From: Meandrina meandrites
Lineage: Eukaryota > Cnidaria > Anthozoa > Scleractinia > Meandrinidae
DNA: 64,000 bases
Reading direction: 5' to 3'
Assembly: GCA_963693305.1 (NCBI GenBank)
Contig: OY855904.1
Coordinates: 43,821,304-43,885,303 of the forward strand
Part shown: piece by piece, positions 1 through 9,812 of the stretch
Layout of the letters: every line of letters begins with the position of its first letter
How positions within the stretch are numbered: the stretch's first letter is position 1
Notes under the pieces: model-generated
Database searches by the model: none
Seen by the model: the letters and a program-made list of their open reading frames with translations, nothing else
Told to the model about the DNA's origin: nothing
Program-made: the position numbers and the translations under genes

Positions 1-1500
1 TCATTTGTAGTCCAGTGTAGTCCAGTTTTGTCATTTGTAGTCCAGTGTAGTCCAGTTTTGTCATTTGTAGTCCAGTGTAGTCCAGTTTAGTCATTTGTAG
101 TCCAGTGTAGTCCAGTTTAGTCATTTGTAGCCCAGTGTAGTCCAGTTTAGTCATTTGTAGTCCAGTGCAGTCCAGTGTAGTCCAGTGTAGTCATTTGTAG
201 TCCAGTGTAGTCCAGTTTAGTCATTTGTAGTCCAGTGTAGTCCAGTTTAGTCATCTGTAGTCCAGTGTAGTCCAGTTTAGTCATTTGTAGTCCAGTGTAG
301 TCCAGTGTAGTCAAGTGTAGTCCAGTGTGGTCCAGTTTAGTCATCTGTATTCCAGTGTAGTCCAGTTTAGTCATTTGTAGTCCAGTGTAGTCCAGTTTAG
401 TCATCTGTAGTCCAGTGTAGTCCAGTTTAGTCATTTGTAGTCCAGTGTAGTCCAGTGTAGTCATTTGTAGTCCAGTGTAGTCCAGTTTAGTCATCTGTAG
501 TCCAGTGTAGTCCAGTTTAGTCATTTGTAGTCCAGTGTAGTCCAGTGTAGTCAAGTGTAGTCCAGTGTGGTCCAGTTTAGTCATCTGTAGTCCAGTGTAG
601 TCCAGTTTAGTCATTTGTAGTCCAGTGTAGTCCAGTTTAGTCATCTGTAGTCCAGTGTAGTCCAGTTTAGTCATTTGTAGTCCAGTGTAGTCCAGTGTAG
701 TCATTTGTTGTCCAGTGTAGTCCAGTTTAGTCATCTGTAGTCCAGTGTAGTCCAGTTTAGTCATTTGTAGTCCAGTGTAGTCCAGTGTAGTCCAGTTTAG
801 TCATTTGTAGTCCAGTGTAGTCCAGTTTAGTCATTTGTAGTCCAGTGTAGTCCAGTTTTGTCATTTGTAGTCCAGTGTTGTCCAGTTTAGTCATTTGTAG
901 TCCAGTGTAGTCCAGTTTAGTTATTTGTAGTCCAGTGTAGTCCAGTTTAGTCATTTGTAGTCCAGTGTAGTCCAGTTTAGTCATTTGTAGTCCAGTGTAG
1001 TCCAGTTTAGTCATTTGTAGTCCAGTGTAGTCCAGTTTTGTCATTTGTAGTCCAGTGTAGTCCAGTTTTGTCATTTGTAGTCCAGTGTAGTCCAGTTTAG
1101 TCATTTGTAGTCCAGTGTAGTCCAGTGTAGTCCAGTTTAGTCATTTGTAGTCCAGTGCAGTCCAGTGTAGTCCAGTGTAGTCATTTGTAGTCCAGTGTAG
1201 TCCAGTTTAGTCATTTGTAGTCCAGTGTAGTCCAGTTTAGTCATTTGTAGTCCAGTGTAGTCCAGTTTAGTCATTTGTAGTCCAGTGTAGTCCAGTGTAG
1301 TCAAGTGTAGTCCAGTGTGGTCCAGTTTAGTCATCTGTAGTCCAGTGTAGTCCAGTTTAGTCATTTGTAGTCCAGTGTAGTCCAGTTTAGTCATCTGTAG
1401 TCCAGTGTAGTCCGGTTTAGTCATTTGTAGTCCAGTGTAGTCCAGTTTAGTCATCTGTAGTCCAGTGTAGTCCAGTTTAGTCATTTGTAGTCCAGTGTGG
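1..1500. repeat. 30-bp minisatellite array
   Basis: About fifty head-to-tail copies of a 30-bp unit fill this stretch and run off the left edge. The unit is itself built of three 10-bp pieces of the type TAGTCCAGTG, TAGTCCAGTT and TAGTCATTTG, so a 10-bp repeat probably came first. Common variants (TCATCTG, TCAAGTG, TTTTG) recur at intervals, which suggests higher-order duplication of multi-unit blocks. Because 30 is a multiple of three and one minus-strand frame lacks stops, long open frames with a ten-residue period (MTKLDYTGLQ) appear; they are a by-product of the repeat, not evidence for a gene. Confidence 0.97.
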
Positions 1501-1800
1501 TCAGTGTACTTAAGTGTAATCTTGTGTACAGTTTACTATAGCCAGTGTAGTGACCGAAGTACTGTGCAGTCAGTGTAGTCATTGCAGCCCAGTCTTGTCG
1601 ATTTGATTAAGTGCAATCAGTGAAGTCCAGTGTAGCCAGTGTAGTCCAGTATAGTCCAGTGTAATCCAGTGTACAGTGTAGTCAACTGTAGTGCATTGTA
1701 GTCGAGTGTAGTACAGTGTAATCTAATGTACAGTGTAGTCCAGTGTAGTTTAATGTAGTCCAGTGTAGTCCAATGTAATCCAGTGTACTGTAGTAAAGTC
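1501..1800. repeat. degenerate edge of the minisatellite
   Basis: CAGTGTAGTC-type 10-bp pieces continue but with many substitutions and small indels, as expected at the decaying edge of a tandem array. Beyond 1800 the similarity stops. Confidence 0.85.
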
Positions 1801-1899
1801 CATCATTTGAGTTGGAGTGGAAAGGATGGAAAGAAGTTTTTTTCAAGCTGACTACAATCTTGGACAAAACTAGTTGAAACATATGATTTTCATGCATTT

Positions 1900-4800
1900 T
1901 TCACAAATGTCCCGACCTGCAAGCGGGTTAAAATATCTTATCCCCCTCCCCCCGTACTCAATGTTGTTTCTTGAGGTTTGCGGTTCAACAGGCTTTGTTT
2001 TAAAAACACTAAAGCATTAACAACATTGAAATGGGGGGAGAGGGTTGCAAAACTGAACTCTGTTGGCTAAATAAGTGGAAAATAATTTGCTAAGTGTTTG
2101 AACAGTTTTGTCCAAGATTGCAGACAGGAGAAAAGTAAACTTTCTTTTCATCGGAGGGGAAAATCAAGCAGCGGATTCAAATTGTTGCGAAGAAAACGGC
2201 CTCAAAGTACAGCTTGTTTGAAATGGCTCTGTCCAGCCTTGACTAATTTTTATGAAGGCTATGTACAGCATAAACCTCATCCCCCCCCCCCCCCCAAAAA
2301 AAAAACCTGATGAAATAGCCCAAAAGGACAACAGAAACAAGGAAGTTGAGTACATTTTCTTAATGTGACTGAAACGAAGTATAAATTTTATTTTGTTGAG
2401 TGCTTTTTTTCCACATATTTACCACAACACCATGCACTTCAAGTAGTCACGTCCCACTCCATATGCTTACATAAATCATTTATTGGATCGATTTGTACGT
2501 GTACTATTATGAATTTGGGAGGCCAGTGAACACGGCAAAGACAATTGAGGAATTTGCCAAATCAAAAGTTTTGTGAAGAAATTATTCTCAAAAAATGCAA
2601 TCATATTTATTTAATTTTTGATTTCTAAAAAATTATTGGATTTATTATACAGACACAGATACTAGAAAAAGCCTGAAAATGAACAGAACTGAAGTGAAGT
2701 GAGTTTTGTCTGGGAGTTACTTAGACTAGCCAGTGTCACTTATTACAGCCCTCCTCAATAAAGGAGTACCTACATGTTCCTTGATTTTCTTCAATACCTC
2801 TTAGGGGTAACCTGTTAGAGGACTGTGTACTGTACTTCAAAATTTCTGGCCAGCATCCCCATCAATCTTTATTTAGAGTATTTGTGCCCCAGGTCTACAG
2901 TTAAACATCAACTAACCTCTACACTTGTTAGTCACATATGATTGTCCAGCCTTAGACTCTCCTTTTGTGTTGAATATTTCCAGCTTTTGTCACTCCATGC
3001 TTGACACTTTGGAGAGAAATAAATATTATGTAAATTCACGGTAGGTACATGCTGATTGCCATACATCAATTCAAAAACTCGTTTAATAATTCATAAAGAA
3101 AATACAAAAGAAATTAATGTTTAATGAGTGTCTTTATATCTGATAAAAACATGGCTAAACTTTACGTCCAATCTTCTAGGCCAAAATAACCCCAAATTTA
3201 AGAATGAGTAGATCTACATCAGAAGATTTTGAAGCCATTCAATAAATTCACAGTTTGTGTTTAATCAAGTCTAAAGACTTGGCTGGGCTTCATGTTATAA
3301 CCTTGATAAAATACTGCTGCGCATTTATTAAACATCACTTAATACAAAGGAGTGATCAGAAGTTATCATTTTAGGGCTGGATGATGCACTTGTTGGAGTG
3401 GCATACCATAAAATTCCGAAAATAAAAGCTAAAAATAACTTTCAAGAAGGAACATTCAATTATATGTTAAAGTAAAGAAGGAAGGCACAGTCACGCTAAC
3501 AAAGATTGATTGCATTTTGGGTTTGAACATGGTCACACAGACAGTGCGTCGGACAGGATGCGGTAGTGCGGATCTGCATAATTCACTGAATAAAATGAGA
3601 TTCACAATAAATTAAATATATTAAATATTTCACGAACAAGGTTAAAAGATTCTCCCATACAGACCGACTAAGCTCGGCTAATAAGATGCTTATTATATGG
3701 CCAAAGTAGAGAACATTTCAGTTTAAAAATTCACTTCGGTGCGAGCACCTGAAAGGTCTGGAAGGTCTGAACAGCGATCATGGCGATCACAGAAAAATTT
3801 GAAGAAGGGAAGGTCGATATCAGGTATGTTTTCAATTTCTCTAGCCTCTTTTATCGACTGATAGAATATTCTTACAGGTATTTTAGTCACTTTTTTAATT
3901 GTGTTATGTGCTTTTAACTTTACATGTAGGCCTTGCAATTACTTTGCAAACTCGTCTCTAGCTGATGTGTGATTTCGTGCCTGTTAACTGACCGAAAATC
4001 TTTTTACCTTTTTTTGCGTCAAGCTTTTGGTTCTTCCATTAATTATTTTTCAGCAGAAACAAGTCAGTGGTTTGCATTTTTATTTGTAAATTTCTCAGGG
4101 TAAGTGCAACCGGTCTAGATGCCGCTCTACATGGGAAAATCTAGACCGCGGTCAATATCGATTTTAGCCAATCAAATTCGCGAATTTGGTAGTTCCCAGT
4201 CTTCGTGAGACACGGCCATATAATAACAAGAAATATTGACTTCTCTCTCGTAAGCAAAACAATAAGAGGATTGCAATACATGTAAATTTAACATTAAACA
4301 AATGTTATATTTATAAATAATATTCATACATTATATTTGGAGCTATGAATGAGTTTTAAATTAGCCTTTGGCGTGCAAATCATTGTGGGATTTTAGCCGC
4401 TTGTCAGGCACCTACCGTGGAATTATGAAACCCCTGGTGTATCTTCAGCGTGGGATTCTTTCTGAATGCACCCTGGCATTTGCAAATTTCAATTTATTTA
4501 TAACCCACCGTTTCAAATTAAGTTCAAAGGTTTACGCATGTGAAACAAATTTCAATACTGCAGGGGGAGATATCAGAAATAAAACCAATAGTTACGTTAC
4601 AAAATACATTCGACCTAAAAGTAAATTTCCTTGAAATAAACTACATCGGCGACAACCCAACACAATATGGCGGCTTCATAATTTGTCGTCTAAATTGTTT
4701 AAAGTTTGCCTGAATTGGCATTAAGAAAAAAGCCCAACAAACTAACTACATGTATTATCTTGATAGGTTATTGCACTTATTATAAAACGAGATAGAAAAC

Positions 4801-4900
4801 TTCTTTACTTACCAAGAAATTACAAATCATGCATAGAATTTCCTTCTTTCGCTTGAACTCATCGGCCAAGTAGGCATTGTGGGATAGGTCAGTATAAAAA
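1900..4900. other. AT-rich intergenic stretch, no confident gene
   Basis: No open frame here looks like a conserved protein. A C run followed by an A run lies at 2281-2306. One weak candidate first exon on the plus strand starts with the ATG at 3780: it is followed by fourteen sense codons and a good donor (AG then GTATGT) at 3824. No matching downstream exon could be joined to it in frame, so it is only noted here. Confidence 0.5.
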
Positions 4901-4908
4901 AGAGACTG

Positions 4909-4956
4909 TGGACTGCGGACTGCGGACTGCGGACTGCGGACTGCGGACTGCGGACT
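4909..4956. repeat. 7-bp tandem repeat (GGACTGC)n
   Basis: Six to seven perfect head-to-tail copies of a heptamer are visible. Looser copies with TATAAA spacers continue to about 5045. Confidence 0.9.
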
Positions 4957-5150
4957 CGGTATAAAATATGGACTGAGGGAGGACTGAGGTATAAAAGGCA
5001 GACTGCGGACTGGGTATAAATTACGGACGGTGGTATAAAATGTGGACTAGCATTTAATGTTGTTGTGTCCACTCAAGTTGCCATTAACTCCGACAACCTG
5101 TTTATTTCCTGCCAATGCATGGTATTCTTACTTACGGGATATCTCTTAGT

Positions 5151-5380
5151 TCGCGTTTGGAATCCCATGGAAAAAGGTCATCGCTTTAAAGGCGGTGGAC
5201 AGCCAGCCAGCCAGAGCCACGCGAGCAGTGCCGCCTTTTCAACTGGCGAGCGAGGAGCAAGCACGCCTCGAGGAGCAGGAAAATCGAGGGGAGAAGGAAG
5301 GTCAAAAGGAGAAGGGATATCGCAATGAGAAACGAAGCCTCGGAGAGGTCTTGAAAAATCTTGCTGCGGATGCCGTTTGA
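5151..5380 (+). other. GC-rich candidate terminal exon, unrecognised
   Basis: This stretch is clearly richer in G+C than its surroundings. It follows a plausible splice acceptor (ATATCTCTTAG ends at 5150). From there one frame is open to a TGA at 5378-5380, about 75 codons, with a charged Glu/Lys/Arg-rich middle (residues such as EEQARLEEQE) that could form a short helix. I do not recognise the protein, an overlapping second frame is also open, and no upstream exon was found that joins in phase. It may be a real 3' exon or a remnant. Confidence 0.2.
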
Positions 5381-5485
5381 CTACCTGCATCTGTCGAAAA
5401 GTGCAGAGATGTGAGCGATACAGAAACTACGGTAGCTTATGTTCATTTTGCAAAGAGTGTTTCCTTCTTTCCATTTTTTACCTTA

Positions 5486-5918
5486 CAGTCAAATGCATTC
5501 AACCGTAGCCACCCAACAAAGTTTTTGACATCTTTTTGACAAGTTTTTGATTACTTTGATGAGTTTTACGGCTTCCGGTTGCCTTAAACTGCCAATCAGA
5601 TGCCTTGAAAAATGGAAGGCGGGGTATCAACCGTTGCATGATTCGTCTTCAAACGTCAAAGTTTGAAAGGGCTTCAAACAACGCTTCGCACGAGCGATTA
5701 TGCCAAGTTCAACTGGCGATAAATAAATTTTATGCCGACAAAAATTTGGTCAAACTTAACCTTTCGCACAGGAAATGTTTTCTGGGTTTGTAAAACCAGT
5801 TGAAACTGAACGTTTCACAGATCGTTCGTATAAACCGTTGTGCAGCCGGAAGCCATCAAACTAATCAAAAACTTGTCAAAAACTGAGTCGGGTGGCTACG
5901 GTTCAGCCCGTTTGACTG
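5486..5918. mobile_element. 433-bp MITE, TA target, family A copy 1
   Basis: The element starts CAGTCAAA and ends in the inverted form TTTGACTG, with TA on both sides (5484-5485 and 5919-5920). The inverted repeats extend inward for roughly 100 bp and include GTAGCCACCC, AAGTTTTTGA and GCTTCCGGTTG. A second copy of the same family lies at 39580-40854. TA duplication and CAGT-type ends fit a non-autonomous Tc1/mariner-like element. It has no transposase. Confidence 0.9.
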
Positions 5919-6005
5919 TAAGGAAAAGCAAATAGTGTTGTTATTTATACAACAACCGAGTTAATGCGCGCGTTGTGATTGGCTGATGCCTGTCATCTAT
6001 TAGAG

Positions 6006-6102
6006 TACAGGCCCCAGTTGTTCAAAGGGTGGATAACGCTATCTCCCGGATAAATCACTATCCAGTGGATAGTCTAGTTTGTTTTTCCAACACTTATCCG
6101 CC

Positions 6103-6137
<35 letters not shown>

Positions 6138-6160
6138 TCTTTGAACAACTGGGGCCTGAT
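6006..6160. mobile_element. short foldback element with GGATAA ends
   Basis: A near-palindrome: CCCCAGTTGTTCAAAGGGTG on the left is answered by its inverted complement CACTCTTTGAACAACTGGGG on the right, and the stem continues inward through GATAACGCTAT and CCGGATAA. The whole is about 150 bp with a small loop. A worn relative is at 45940-46030. The target duplication is unclear. Confidence 0.85.
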
Positions 6161-6680
6161 GTACAGATGACGTCACTGCGCGGTGGGACTCGCGCGCGCG
6201 ATCAGAGTTCATAGTCCAAGTCAGTCTTCTCGGCAAAGTTTTTCAAAACTTGCAGCGAAAACAACAAGAGAAAATTCAGCTTAATTATAAATCTACATCG
6301 AGGAACAATCCGCAAAATACTCTGCACCTTTCGAGACATTGAACTGGGCTAAACAAGCTTAAAGTAGATATTTATCGAATGCTGCAAGTGTTTGTCCGAT
6401 GCTCGAGCAGTTTGAAGACGCTACGGGAAATCCATGAATGGCAGTTTAACGCCGTTGAACGCTTACCTTTAGTTAAAGCTTGCAGAGTACAAATGGAATA
6501 AAGGTCAGTTTTTTTTGTTGACATTTCATTTTTCCTTCGTATTGCGTATTTTAAAAACGGTTTAACAGTGCTTCGTGATTACGGAAAAGTATCTCGAAAT
6601 GAAAACAATCGCAACCGAGGCTCACCGGTGACGGCGCTTTAGCGATACTGAAGTGTACAGAAGTCTTGTTATTGTATAAA

Positions 6681-6869
6681 ACAAATAGATTCCATTTTGC
6701 CTAGTGCGTCTGTTCAGTTATAGATCACAGAAGACGTCAAAATGTGGTAAGAACATCAGTGACCCACTCGCCTAGCGGCTCGTGGGCCACTTTTTTGTTC
6801 TTACCACATTTTGACGTCATCTGTGATCTATAACTGAACAGACGCACGGCAAAATGGAATCTATTTGTT
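6681..6869. mobile_element. hairpin MITE with ~75-bp arms
   Basis: The arms at about 6681-6755 and 6796-6869 are almost perfect inverted copies, running from ACAAATAGATTCCATTTTGC to TGTGGTAAGAACA. The roughly 40-bp loop includes GACCCACTCGCCTAGCGGC. The right arm carries a perfect TGACGTCA palindrome, the left arm AGACGTCA. No coding capacity is present; this is a foldback MITE. Confidence 0.9.
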
Positions 6870-8860
6870 AAATAGCTGGAATATTTTCCCCAACAGGGCG
6901 CGCTCTCATTGGTTACTTCGAGGTCACATGACATCTAACAGAAAACATTGAGATTATCGGGAAACAAAATTAACTGTTTCCTTCGGGACCAGTCATTAAG
7001 TGTTTAATATTCCGGCAAAGGAATCAATAATTTTTTCGTGTTCTTTGTCAATTTATGACGGTTCTCTTTTCCAAAAACAAATTGCTTACACTAACTTTAG
7101 CTAACTGGACTAGATTATCGTTGTGTTAACTAATGCTGTAGCGAGACACCAATTAAGTTGTACTTTAGATTTACAGAGCTAAAAATAAAATAAAGATAAA
7201 AATGCCTTAATTCCTTACGTCCCAGTTGCGTCCATGAAGTTCAGCAGGCCTGCTTAGATGTTAGGAATAAATGGCGCAAATCGGTTGCAAACCACAGTTC
7301 TTTTTGTTTTACGGTTGTGGTCGTCAATCTCTTTTTACTTGGAAACTAGCTTGACCATTTCCGCATGCACTGCTCGCCTGTGACAACTGTACTGGACTAA
7401 GCATTTTAAAAGTTCGTAGCGATTTTGCCGAAAATCTCCTTTTCCTTTGTTTGCCGTCCAGCAGATATTTATGATCAGCTCAAGAGCTGATTAAGTTCCT
7501 AACATCATAATCCTGTCAAGTCTGCAGCTTGTTAGATGTCATATTTTCCAGCTGATAGGGCGAGGGGCATCGACTGTAATCTAAAGACTCTAAAGAAACA
7601 AAGCAAATGATTTGAAACTATTTTGCACGCGAAAAAAGCATCGAGATCAGGGTAAAAGTGCAGGAACTTCGAAAAGTGTACACCTTCCAAATTCAAATCA
7701 AATTACCTACCACTTTCATAAGAAGATCAGTCGTGTTTCAGCAGATGCTATGTGTTGCGAGTAAGCAGTACTGGTACATCATAACTTCTGCCGCGTTTTG
7801 TTTACAAAATGGCGGTGAAAATTTGATTGCAGTGGGCCTTGAACTGGTAAAGATTACCTGGAGATGCAATTGGAACGCGCGAAACCAGTCAGGACGTTCC
7901 AAGCGGGAAAACGAGACTACCTTTCGAGCAGTTCCACTTTTTCCCGGAATTTTCCAGTCGAGCGAACCGAAAAAGCGTTTCCATTCACCCCGAAACCGGA
8001 ATCAGTTTTCGGATATTTTGACCAATTAAATGGAAACCGCTCTTTATGTCAAATGGCGTCCCTTTCCCGAACCGGCCTTTGCATCTGTGTAAATCAACTG
8101 ACAGAAGATAAGTAGGGGGCAGAGAATAATACGGTAAGCCCAGTAGATAATATTCGGGCATATTTTCACGCCAGATGGAAGCTAATGCATAAATACAAAC
8201 CGCCCGATTTGTTATCCATCGCCCGATTTCATAGAGAAGTTCCGTCAAATTTTCAGACTTAGCTTTTTAATCAAATCACGGTGTTATTAAACAAAATTAC
8301 TTCAATTAATCAATTTGTATTTATTAAAACCATAAAAAACACACCCTGGCTATCACCTTTTTTTCCTCTTTAACGGCGGTGATAAAGCAAGATGTTGAAA
8401 TGCATCGGAGGGCATAATAAAATGATAAAATACATAATTTCTTTCTGGTATATTGCATGCAGTCTAATGCCCTCAGCGGAGATATCGTGTACAAAATTTC
8501 ACTTGCTAAGGAAACGTTGCGTTTTGGCCAGCTGTTCATTTTCGGGCAATATTTTAGCCTGGGGCATTTTCCTCCTATTCTGAGCAGCCGCCTGAATGGA
8601 TTAATGTACTTAATACTCCTGTTTTAATGTCCCTACCCTTAAAGAACCTCTCTAACTGTCTTTCCTATATCGTCCCCACAAAATATTTGTAGATAGAGAG
8701 AGTGTTATCAGCTCATTTCCAGGCGTTGTTTTATGCTGCTTAAATGGCGTGCGGGTATAAGCTCCTGGTTACAAACCTGTCCAAAATACCCCTTACGAAG
8801 CTCTATCACCCAAAGGGATTTTACGATATATCATTCATAATCACTGGCATTGTCTTCTAC
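6870..8860. other. intergenic stretch, no confident gene
   Basis: Several short open frames are present but none has recognisable domains or codon bias. The segment 7640-8110 is somewhat richer in G+C and reads like a dispersed repeat (for example GTTCCAAGCGGGAAAACGAG), although no second copy occurs in this window. Confidence 0.5.
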
Positions 8861-8861
8861 T

Positions 8862-8867
8862 TTTATT
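8862..8867 (-). terminator. candidate polyadenylation signal of the 8915-9787 GPCR
   Basis: A perfect AATAAA on the minus strand lies about 48 bases past the stop codon. This would give a very short 3' UTR; it is inferred from position and motif only. Confidence 0.5.
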
Positions 8868-8914
8868 CCAAGAATTTTCTTGAGCTTGTTAACTTGAAAA
8901 TGAAGTGTTCACTA

Positions 8915-9787
8915 TCAGCCCTTAACGAGCCTTTTCACTGATTTACGAAATTTTTCACTCCGTACGCAGTAAATAAATGGATCTAACGCTGCATTTAAAT
9001 AGTACACCGTATTCATCCAGAAATGCATTCTAGGATATAACCAATCACGTCTTCGAACAACTGAGTAAAATACCACTGATGGAAACCAACAAAGTGCATA
9101 CACGCCCAGCACAATTGCCATCGTCTTAGCAGACTTGCTCTCCCATGGGAGTTGAGCGGTCCGTGAGTAACAATCAACCCGCATCGACGCAATTTTTTTC
9201 TCGTGCTTTAAGGCGATAGATAAAATGTAAATGTATAGGAAAAACGTCACAAGTATCAAGAAAATGCAATAAATATTTTGAATGAAAGCGATTTTTAAAC
9301 CGTGGAAGATACCAGTTATTACCGTGCCCAAGATCCAAGTTATGACAGCGCATGCAATGGCGCGCTTTTTGGTGAACAGTGTCTTGTAACGAAATGGAAA
9401 AGCAATGGCGATGAAGCGTTCCATGGCGATGACAAATAAGCTCGTTGAAGCAGCGGTGACCACAAACTGAGCCAATATGCGATGCATCATCACAAACGTT
9501 TTGTCTACGTTACAATACCCCATTCGACGGCATAAGTGCCGGTAAATATCACCTGGTATCAGCACGCATGCGGTGAGTAAATCAACCGAAGCCAAGTTCG
9601 CGATTAAGATGTTGGAGACGGTTGAAAAACGAATGTGAGCAAAAATTACTGTTAATACAAGAAGATTTCCCAGCGTCCCGACGATCGCAATGAGTCCATC
9701 GGCCGTGATGACTGCTACACCAGTCAATAAACTTGGTACATAATGGCTGGCATTTGCTGAGATGATATAACTGTCGTTAGAGTGCAT
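8915..9787 (-). CDS. rhodopsin-like (class A) GPCR, orphan
   Basis: A 290-residue seven-transmembrane receptor of the plasma membrane that would couple an external ligand to G proteins; the ligand is unknown. Landmarks seen: two N-glycosylation sequons in the short N-terminus (N4, N12); TM1 GNLLVL with N41; TM2 NLASVD with D69; C92 before TM3; ERF at 123-125 in place of DRY; TM6 CWFP at 233-236; TM7 LDPFIY at 268-273, with Asp in place of the Asn of NPxxY. The second extracellular loop is very short and the C-tail only about 17 residues. Short loop 2 and DPxxY recall melanocortin/adenosine-like receptors, but cnidarians have large lineage-specific families of this look. The coding part is intronless. 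A splice acceptor (TTTCAG) ends 35 bases upstream of the ATG, so a non-coding first exon lies further right. It is a paralogue of the receptor at 19623-20525. Confidence 0.93.
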   Translation of the reverse strand: MHSNDSYIISANASHYVPSLLTGVAVITADGLIAIVGTLGNLLVLTVIFAHIRFSTVSNILIANLASVDLLTACVLIPGDIYRHLCRRMGYCNVDKTFVMMHRILAQFVVTAASTSLFVIAMERFIAIAFPFRYKTLFTKKRAIACAVITWILGTVITGIFHGLKIAFIQNIYCIFLILVTFFLYIYILSIALKHEKKIASMRVDCYSRTAQLPWESKSAKTMAIVLGVYALCWFPSVVFYSVVRRRDWLYPRMHFWMNTVYYLNAALDPFIYCVRSEKFRKSVKRLVKG

Positions 9788-9812
9788 TATACCAGTGTTG
9801 GGCGTGGTTCAT
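9777..9812 (-). promoter_or_regulatory. overlapping upstream ORF in the GPCR leader
   Basis: An ATG at 9812 opens an 11-codon reading frame (MNHAQHWYNAL, then TAA) in another frame. It ends eight bases past the first base of the receptor's own start codon. It lies inside the exon that begins at 9822, so it should be in the mature mRNA. Overlapping uORFs generally lower translation of the main frame; that effect here is inferred. Confidence 0.5.

Noticed and set aside
147..1484. Long minus-strand frames with a ten-residue period
   Set aside because: They are translations of the 30-bp minisatellite; no start context, splice site or non-repetitive part supports a gene.
7658..8115. Plus-strand frames of 123 and 83 residues
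   Set aside because: Overlapping frames without domains; the region reads like repeat DNA.
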